A stretch of DNA of 40,578 bases from Actinomycetes bacterium (lineage in GTDB: Bacteria; Actinomycetota; Acidimicrobiia; Acidimicrobiales; JAJZXF01), in assembly GCA_021802485.1 (NCBI GenBank), contig JAJZXF010000014.1, positions 1 through 40,578 of the forward strand, written 5' to 3'. Positions 35,171-40,578 of this stretch are shown in pieces. How positions within the stretch are numbered: position 1 is the first letter of the stretch; each line of letters opens with the position of its first letter. A program made the position numbers and the translations under genes. The notes beneath the pieces were generated by a model that was not told the DNA's origin, did no database searches, and saw nothing but the letters and a program-made list of their open reading frames with translations.

Positions 35171-36628
35171 GTGATGCACGAGCACCTCGGAGCGCTAGCT
35201 GGCCTGACTCGCGAGCTTTCTGACCAGTTTCAAAAGGCTGGGAGCTCTTTGTATCTTGTGGGTGGAGGCGTCCGGGACTCGATTGTGCGGCGCAACCAGG
35301 TGCTTGACGGGGACCTTGACTTCACTACAGACGCGGTGCCAGACGAGATAGAGCGCATCGTTGCCGGCTGGGCTGATGAGGTGTGGCTCCAGGGCAAGAG
35401 GTTCGGCACGGTGGGTTGCGCGCGTGCCGGCAGGAAGTATGAGATCACTACCCACCGCAAGGAGGTCTACTCGCCCGATTCGAGAAAGCCGGCAGTAGCT
35501 TTCGGCGATTCAGTTGAGGAGGATCTAGCTCGGCGAGACTTTACGGTGAACGCGATGGCTCTTCGCCTGCCCGACTTTCTGCTGATCGATCCGTTCGGAG
35601 GGACCGACGACCTGGCTGCGGGACGGTTGAGGACGCCGCTGGAGCCAGAGGTTGCGTTTGGTGAAGATCCCTTGAGAATGATGCGAGCCGCCCGGTTCAT
35701 AGCGGGATACGGGCTTGAACCGGACCCGTCTTTGACGAAGGCGGTCGAGAGCGGCCACTCAAGGCTCTCGATAGTTTCTGCGGAGAGACTTCGCGACGAA
35801 CTGGACAAACTCCTGTTGGTGGAGGATCCAACCAAGGGGCTGTGGTTTCTTGTCGACACCGGTCTCGCGGGTGAGATCTTGCCCGAGATCCCGGCGTTAG
35901 CGCTGGAGCAAGACCCGCTGCATCGCCACAAGGATGTCCTAGCGCACACCATAGCCGTCGTCAGTAATGCTCAGCCGGACCGGATTCTGAGATTGGCCGC
36001 GCTGTTTCACGACATTGGCAAGCCAAGAACGCGGGCCTTCACCCCCACAGGTGTCAGCTTTCATCATCATGATTTAGTTGGCGCACGGATGGCGCGCGGT
36101 CGCATGAGGGCACTCAAGTATTCGAATGACGACATTGAGGATGTGTCGCGCTTGGTGGAGCTGCACCTGAGATTTCACACTTACCGCATGGGGTGGACTG
36201 ATAGAGCTGTGCGACGCTACGTTCGTGACGCTGGCCCCCTGCTCGAGCGCTTGAACGAGCTAACCCGGTGTGACTGCACAACACGGAATCCAGCTCGTGC
36301 CCGAGCGCTAGGCCTTCGTATGGATGAGCTGGAGCAACGGATCGCTGAGCTCGCGGAACGCGAGGAGCTTGATTCTATTCGTGCTGATCTGGATGGGAAC
36401 CAGGTGATGGAGCGCCTCAACATTCCACCGGGGTCACTGGTCGGAGAGGCACTTGCGTTCCTAATGGAGTTGCGCCTCGATGAGGGGCCCCTTGGAGCGC
36501 AAGAGGCCGGTAGGCGTCTTGATGAGTGGTGGGCATCGAGAGGTGCTTCCTCGCCCAGCGCAGCAGCCGGCAGCGGGGGATCACGCAGGCGCGTGGAATA
36601 TAGCGAAGACGACTCGCGTTCGCTATGA
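35171..36628 (+). CDS. pcnA: CCA-adding enzyme / tRNA nucleotidyltransferase (poly(A) polymerase family)
   Basis: 485 residues. Class II nucleotidyltransferase head with SLYLVGGGVRDSIVRR, metal site DLDFTTDA, and RRDFTVNAMAL and EDPLRMMRAARFIAGYGL for template-free nucleotide selection. An HD domain follows (HRHKDVLAHTIAVV, LAALFHDIGKPRTR, FHHHDLVGARMARGRM), as in the CCA/HD enzymes that also trim or phosphohydrolyse tRNA ends, and a disordered Ser/Gly/Arg tail. GTG 35171 or ATG 35174 can start it. CCA addition is needed for tRNAs without an encoded CCA, though the tRNA-Ile here encodes it. Same position relative to murJ as in mycobacteria. Confidence 0.93.
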   Translation: MMHEHLGALAGLTRELSDQFQKAGSSLYLVGGGVRDSIVRRNQVLDGDLDFTTDAVPDEIERIVAGWADEVWLQGKRFGTVGCARAGRKYEITTHRKEVYSPDSRKPAVAFGDSVEEDLARRDFTVNAMALRLPDFLLIDPFGGTDDLAAGRLRTPLEPEVAFGEDPLRMMRAARFIAGYGLEPDPSLTKAVESGHSRLSIVSAERLRDELDKLLLVEDPTKGLWFLVDTGLAGEILPEIPALALEQDPLHRHKDVLAHTIAVVSNAQPDRILRLAALFHDIGKPRTRAFTPTGVSFHHHDLVGARMARGRMRALKYSNDDIEDVSRLVELHLRFHTYRMGWTDRAVRRYVRDAGPLLERLNELTRCDCTTRNPARARALGLRMDELEQRIAELAEREELDSIRADLDGNQVMERLNIPPGSLVGEALAFLMELRLDEGPLGAQEAGRRLDEWWASRGASSPSAAAGSGGSRRRVEYSEDDSRSL

Positions 36629-36676
36629 CTGTACGCAAAGCGCGGTTCGCGCACTTCGATATGGAGGTAGTGCAAG

Positions 36677-37024
36677 ATGGCAACCATTGTCCAGGCAAAT
36701 GATTCGCAGACATTCAACTCAGAGGTGCTCGAGTCCGAATTGCCAGTACTCGTAGACTTCTGGGCAGCGTGGTGTGGACCATGCAGGATGGTTGCCCCAG
36801 AGGTGGAGAAGATTGCCGAGGCTCATCCCGGTGAGCTGAAGGTTGTAAAGGTTGACGTAGATGCCAACCAGGAGGTTGCAGCAAACTACAGGATCTTCAG
36901 CATCCCGACCCTGGGTCTGTTTCGTGGAGGTCAGCTGGTGGCCCAAAGTGTTGGTGCGAAACCCCAGAGGGCAATCGAATCAGACCTTGGTCTTGCGGGC
37001 GTGCTCGAGGAGACTCGCGGTTGA
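36677..37024 (+). CDS. trxA: Thioredoxin
   Basis: A 115-residue thioredoxin with active site DFWAAWCGPCRMVAPEVEKI and cis-proline loop FSIPTLGLFRGGQ. GGAGG lies 7 nt before the ATG. It overlaps the next gene by 4 nt, so the two are co-translated. Second thioredoxin of the window; unlike the one beside trxB it is paired with a DUF302 protein, which may be a specific partner. Confidence 0.95.
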   Translation: MATIVQANDSQTFNSEVLESELPVLVDFWAAWCGPCRMVAPEVEKIAEAHPGELKVVKVDVDANQEVAANYRIFSIPTLGLFRGGQLVAQSVGAKPQRAIESDLGLAGVLEETRG

Positions 37025-37455
37025 ACGCGCTCCAGACCGAACTCGCCTGTTCGATCACAGAGGCAGAAGAGGTCGTTCGCCAAGAGCTTGCGGGCGTTGG
37101 CTTTGGGGTCCTCACCGAGATAGATGTTGCGGCAGTCCTTCACGAGAAGCTGGGGGTGAGCCGGCCAGCTATGAAGATCCTTGGCGCCTGCAATCCTCAG
37201 TTGGCGCATAGGGCCTTGGAGGTTGACCAGTCGGTCGGCCTGCTGCTTCCATGCAACATCGTGCTTGAAGCGGCACCGGGAGGGACGCGGGTCTCTGCCG
37301 CTGATCCGCTCGACCTCATGCCCGGACCGGCTCTTGGTCAGGTTGCCTTGGATGCTCGCGGCCGGCTGGAATCTGTGATGGCTGGAATTGCTGCAGAGAT
37401 CGAAAGACGTGGCGCATCTAGTGAAGTCCAAACTGGCCTTACCGAACAGGTGTGA
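37021..37455 (+). CDS. DUF302 domain protein
   Basis: A 144-residue protein starting with TTG in the thioredoxin stop. The DUF302 signature is visible as VRQELAGVGFGVLTEIDVAA, KILGACNPQLAHRALEVDQS, and then VGLLLPCNIVLEA and VSAADPLDLM. The conserved Cys residues in GACNP and LPCN fit a protein working with thioredoxin. The family's biochemical function is not established; several members occur near redox genes. Confidence 0.88.
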   Translation: MNALQTELACSITEAEEVVRQELAGVGFGVLTEIDVAAVLHEKLGVSRPAMKILGACNPQLAHRALEVDQSVGLLLPCNIVLEAAPGGTRVSAADPLDLMPGPALGQVALDARGRLESVMAGIAAEIERRGASSEVQTGLTEQV

Positions 37456-37494
37456 TCTGCTCTTGCACTTGTGTTGATCCTCCAGCGGTGTCGG

Positions 37495-38646
37495 TCAAGG
37501 AACGTAGGCACCGAGGAATGCGAGGAGTCCGTAGGCAACCATCCCGGCAACGCTCAGAGCGAGGATTGAGCGCTCAACTCGCCTGCTCGCAGTCAGGCTT
37601 CCCGCTGCGAGTATCAAGGGAAAGGCGGTGAGAGCGTAACGTTCGAACGAGTCTAGGTTCGTCTGGCTGATGGCTGTAGCTACGATCACCGCGGCTAGCA
37701 CCCCATACGGAGCTGGCCAGCGCCGTATGGCAATTGCCGTGAGCCCAACAGCGAGGATCACCCACGGCACGTGGAGGCCTGTGCCGATGTGTCGGTTCTG
37801 AAACAGGAAGGAAGCGTCGTGTGCAAGTGTTGCGAGCGGGTTAGCGAAGCTGCCGCGGTGCTTCGGACGGATCTGGATTGTGAAGGGGAGCAGGGGTTTT
37901 CCGTAGCTGGCCCAGACCCAGGCCATGTACGTCGCAGTACCCGCAAGTGGAGACACAATAGCGGGCACCGCTAAGAGTCGTCGACGAGGGCTCTCGGCTC
38001 TCCAGCGCCGCGCGACCTCGATGGCTATTGGCGCAGCGAGAAGTATCCCTAAGGGTCTGCAGAGCCCGGCGAGGTAACCGAGCGGAAGCACCCATGCCCA
38101 GTGCCTGGACCGCACAGCGAGCATGATCCCAATCGCGAGGGTGATGAAGACGGCTTCCGAGTAGCCCATCACCAATACGAATGCCGGTGGAGCGAGGGAT
38201 AGGAGCCAGGTGCTCCTGATTGCGAGTTTCTCATCCCCGGTCTCTCGCCGTGCCAATTCGTATAGCAGCGCAGTGGCCGCAAGCGCGAAGGCGTTCGTGA
38301 CGATCAGGAGTCCCGTTCCAGCGGTGAGACCAGTTATGGCTGCAGATGCCCTGGCAAGGAGGGGGACTAGAGGGAAGAAACGAAGAGCCGATCTTGGCAG
38401 CACAGCATAACCGTGCGTGGCTATGGACTGGTACCAGCCAGCGTCCCAACCGAGGAGTCCCTCGTGAACTCGCACTGCTACCTCAGTAGAGGCTGGATGA
38501 AGGTTATGCACAAGAAAGTGCGCGAGGAGGAGGGTTGATATGACAATGACCCTCGCGGTCAACCACGCTGGAAGCGCGGCAATAACCGCCTGCCGGGCAC
38601 GGACCGCGACGCCTCCGCGGATCAAACCTGTCACACGCTTGTTCAC
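37495..38646 (-). CDS. PIG-V-like membrane mannosyltransferase
   Basis: 383 residues with about 8-9 membrane spans. The first loop has LLGWDAGWYQSIATHGY followed by RFFPLVPLLARA, the W-D-xx-W/Y...GY...FFPLxP pattern of the PIG-V/GT76 family, which uses polyprenyl-phosphate-mannose. Later hydrophobic segments include TGTGLLIVTNAFALAATALL and VPWVILAVGLTAIAIRRW. The start is GTG 38646. It is in the same direction as, and 34 bp after, the second glycosyltransferase gene; together they may build a surface glycolipid or glycoprotein. Confidence 0.82.
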   Translation of the reverse strand: MNKRVTGLIRGGVAVRARQAVIAALPAWLTARVIVISTLLLAHFLVHNLHPASTEVAVRVHEGLLGWDAGWYQSIATHGYAVLPRSALRFFPLVPLLARASAAITGLTAGTGLLIVTNAFALAATALLYELARRETGDEKLAIRSTWLLSLAPPAFVLVMGYSEAVFITLAIGIMLAVRSRHWAWVLPLGYLAGLCRPLGILLAAPIAIEVARRWRAESPRRRLLAVPAIVSPLAGTATYMAWVWASYGKPLLPFTIQIRPKHRGSFANPLATLAHDASFLFQNRHIGTGLHVPWVILAVGLTAIAIRRWPAPYGVLAAVIVATAISQTNLDSFERYALTAFPLILAAGSLTASRRVERSILALSVAGMVAYGLLAFLGAYVP

Positions 38647-38680
38647 AAGTTCTGGTCAGTCGCGTAGTGGATCCCGGCGG

Positions 38681-40312
38681 TCACCGCCGAGGCCCGAACC
38701 GTTGCAGCTCGTAGAATTCGAAGAAACGTTGCGGATTGTAGTGAACGATCTGGGTGGGCGCGACTCCCATGTCTGCTTCCAGGTAGCCTGCAATTTGCTG
38801 GCACTTGGTCCCAAAGGTTCGGTAGCCAGGTGCCCAGGCGAGCCAGATTGCATGCATGGTTCCAGCGCGGGCCAGAACGGCTTTCGCGAATGCTGCCGGG
38901 CTCGCTGCCCGGTTTACCTGCGCATAATTGACCCAGTCGACAAAGCGCGGGCCGGTCTCACGCGGGAAGGTGATCTGGGTAAAGCCAGTTCGAGGCAGGA
39001 GCCGGCTCACCGCCGGCCCCAGCTGGTCTGGGCAGTAGGCAATGACATCTCCCGCGTGCCCGTGCGCCTTGATCGCGGCCGCGACCTGACCTGCTTGGGT
39101 TCGGTTTGTATAAATGTTGGGAAGGCTCCCCGCGATTCCAAGGAGAGCTGCTGCAGCAACGACGCTCCAACGCACCTGCTTGGATGCGAAGGTGGATGTT
39201 CCCATGGCGACTAGCACGAGGAACGGGATGAAGACCACAGCGGTGTAACGGCTTGCGAAGGTGCTGGAAGAGATGAGGCCACCGAGTATTGCTACGCCGA
39301 GCGTGCAAAAAACGACAATGGCTAGCGCCCTAGGTCGCTTGCGCGTCCTGAGATCTAGTTCGATCTTCTTCGCGTTGATTGCTGCTCCGAACAAACCGAG
39401 TCCAGCGAGAGCGAAGAAGATCAGCGCCAGCGCCCGCCCAGGGTTGTTTGCGCCGCCAGCGAACTTGGAGATCGCGTGAACAATCGCGTCGAAGGAGGCT
39501 GGCGTAGCCCAAGGGGTTCCCGTGTGATGGAGCTGGAACCAGAAGATCGGGAGCCAGGGGATGAAGGTGATACACCCTGCGACTCCTGCAAGAAGTGCCC
39601 AGCGATACGGTGTGGGGTTCTCTCCTTTCCATGCTTTCCATGCAAGACCCGCTCCGACCACAGCGATCAAGTACAACGACCAGTAGTGCGAGTAGAGCAA
39701 CAGGGAGGTGATCACCGCGACTGCGATGAGGTTTAGAGGCCGGGGCTTTCGCAGCGCTGAGACAAGCGCAAGTGCGCCTGTTACGGCAAGCAGGGCTACG
39801 AGAGCGTACATTCGTGCCTCGGTGTCGTAGTACACCGCGAATGGTGAAGTTGCCAGCAAGATCGTTGCGACCCATGCAACCGAGCGGTCAGCAAGCCTCT
39901 TTCCCAACATCCAGGTCAGGGGAAGGCTCGCGACGCCCATGATGCCAGAAAGTGATCTCACTGCTATGTCTCCAGAGCCGAAGGCGAGCATCCAGAAGTG
40001 CAAGAGAACGTAGTAAAGAGGCGGCGCACCGTCGCGGCGCAAAGCGGCTGGAATGCGGCTGATTGGCAGATGGGAAATGTTGACGGTAAGCGCTTCGTCC
40101 AGCCAGAGGTCTGATCTTGTCCAGAATCTGAGGCAGAGCGAGAAAGCCAGGAGCAATCCCACCGATAGGGCCAACAGCCACGGGAAGCGGTCTTTGGGCG
40201 TAGCGCTTGCGGGTCTTGTTTCAGGCGAGGCGGGCTCAGATGGCTCGCGCTGAGCCTTGAATGCCATGACCCGTGTCATGAGGCGCGTCGTATCATGATG
40301 CTCAGCATGCAA
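38681..40312 (-). CDS. GT39/ArnT-like membrane glycosyltransferase
   Basis: 543 residues with about 11-12 spans. The first exterior loop carries RFWTRSDLWLDEALTVNISH, where the DE pair corresponds to the catalytic acidic residues of GT-C enzymes, followed by RRDGAPPLYYVLLHFWMLAF and RSLSGIMGVASLPLTWMLG, typical of PMT/ArnT-like proteins that use polyprenyl-phosphate sugars. The C-terminal third is a soluble exterior domain (VIAYCPDQLGPAVSRLLP). TTG 40312 is the longest start; ATG 40279 (MTRVMAFKAQ) is a shorter choice. Confidence 0.85.
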   Translation of the reverse strand: MHAEHHDTTRLMTRVMAFKAQREPSEPASPETRPASATPKDRFPWLLALSVGLLLAFSLCLRFWTRSDLWLDEALTVNISHLPISRIPAALRRDGAPPLYYVLLHFWMLAFGSGDIAVRSLSGIMGVASLPLTWMLGKRLADRSVAWVATILLATSPFAVYYDTEARMYALVALLAVTGALALVSALRKPRPLNLIAVAVITSLLLYSHYWSLYLIAVVGAGLAWKAWKGENPTPYRWALLAGVAGCITFIPWLPIFWFQLHHTGTPWATPASFDAIVHAISKFAGGANNPGRALALIFFALAGLGLFGAAINAKKIELDLRTRKRPRALAIVVFCTLGVAILGGLISSSTFASRYTAVVFIPFLVLVAMGTSTFASKQVRWSVVAAAALLGIAGSLPNIYTNRTQAGQVAAAIKAHGHAGDVIAYCPDQLGPAVSRLLPRTGFTQITFPRETGPRFVDWVNYAQVNRAASPAAFAKAVLARAGTMHAIWLAWAPGYRTFGTKCQQIAGYLEADMGVAPTQIVHYNPQRFFEFYELQRFGPRR

Positions 40313-40330
40313 CCTCGAAAAGAGGCCATA

Positions 40331-40578
40331 TCACGTTCTTGTCCCGAGAAAAGGCAAGTGAAACCTGGCGAACCTTTGCCTTGGCAAGTCGGTCTTGGCT
40401 GAGCCGGTCTGGTTGATCCGGGCAAGCGTATTGGGAACCGAGCCGTAGAACGCAGCGTCACCGAACGCGAATATGCCGCCGTCGGAGGCGACCTCCCAGT
40501 AGCCGCCTCCATTTGGAGTAGCAGCGATGCCGACAATTGGCTTGTTCAGCGGCTTTGCACCCATCGAGCCGTAGAACT
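40331..40578 (-). CDS. GYW/GDAxFYGS-repeat protein, C-terminal end (partial)
   Basis: It enters from the right edge of the window. The visible 82 codons include [40 protein letters not shown] and FYGSVPN, i.e. one full repeat of about 45 residues and the start of the next, forming a beta-propeller-like domain common in secreted proteins of Acidimicrobiia. After FYGSVPN the sequence ([20 protein letters not shown] and an Arg-rich end) no longer follows the repeat and ends at a stop, so the gene may be frameshifted or simply ends here. Likely surface or secreted; the exact role is unknown. Confidence 0.75.
   Translation of the reverse strand, partial: FYGSMGAKPLNKPIVGIAATPNGGGYWEVASDGGIFAFGDAAFYGSVPNTLARINQTGSAKTDLPRQRFARFHLPFLGTRT

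Overview
The window looks like a chromosomal replication-origin region of an actinobacterium, most likely a member of the Acidimicrobiia. On the minus strand run gyrA, gyrB, a DUF721/DciA-like gene, dnaN and dnaA; on the plus strand, diverging from them, run rpmH, rnpA, yidD, yidC, jag, rsmG, parA and parB. Beyond parB comes the block known from mycobacteria around the origin: a CwlM-like protein, trxA, trxB, murJ, a large DUF6049-like secreted/membrane protein and the CCA-adding enzyme. The class-level guess rests on this gene order and on the partial protein at the right edge, whose [22 protein letters not shown] repeats are very common in Acidimicrobiia. It is an inference, not a database result.

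Layout. Bases 1-3525 hold a Phd/RelE-type toxin-antitoxin pair and a decayed IS1634-family insertion sequence (998-3149) with clear terminal inverted repeats, itself split by a 130-bp MITE-like insertion. Bases 3551-9117 are a 5.6-kb integrative element in the tRNA-Ile(GAT) gene: a 23-bp att core (anticodon region of the tRNA) at both ends, inner 20-bp direct repeats, an excisionase and a frameshifted tyrosine integrase next to the intact tRNA, and cargo consisting of a HigBA-like pair (toxin frameshifted), a gene truncated by an IS3 fragment, an unknown helical protein and a small C39/papain-like protein. Bases 9303-17750 are the replication genes. The dnaA-dnaN spacer (15932-16328) is the probable oriC, with an AT-rich stretch and several DnaA-box-like sites; a second, tighter group of boxes lies in the dnaA promoter. 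recF is absent from its usual place between dnaN and the DUF721 gene.

Bases 17833-19214 hold a TnpB remnant. Bases 19215-23611 hold the rpmH-rnpA-yidD-yidC-jag-rsmG series; the first four genes overlap by 4 nt each. Bases 23625-24344 are a decayed IscB (RuvC-HNH OMEGA nuclease) gene with a 150-bp MITE inserted in it (14-bp perfect inverted repeats, 6-bp target duplication). A near-consensus parS at 24816 precedes parAB. Bases 27210-37455 carry cell-envelope, redox and tRNA-maturation genes, and 37495-40312 two multi-membrane-span glycosyltransferases.

How the genes fit together: dnaA/oriC/dnaN/gyrAB start and sustain replication; parS/ParA/ParB segregate the origin; rpmH/rnpA/yidD/yidC/jag serve ribosome, tRNA and membrane-protein biogenesis; MurJ exports lipid II and the CwlM-like protein, which has lost its zinc ligands, probably regulates peptidoglycan synthesis. 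Several genes share a promoter layout TANNNT-N6/7-start codon with no Shine-Dalgarno sequence, suggesting leaderless mRNAs. The left 9 kb and the spacers around the rpmH-rsmG cluster are graveyards of mobile elements. The main unusual signals are the two MITEs, the IscB/TnpB remnants, the tRNA-Ile element and its unassigned cargo, and the missing recF.
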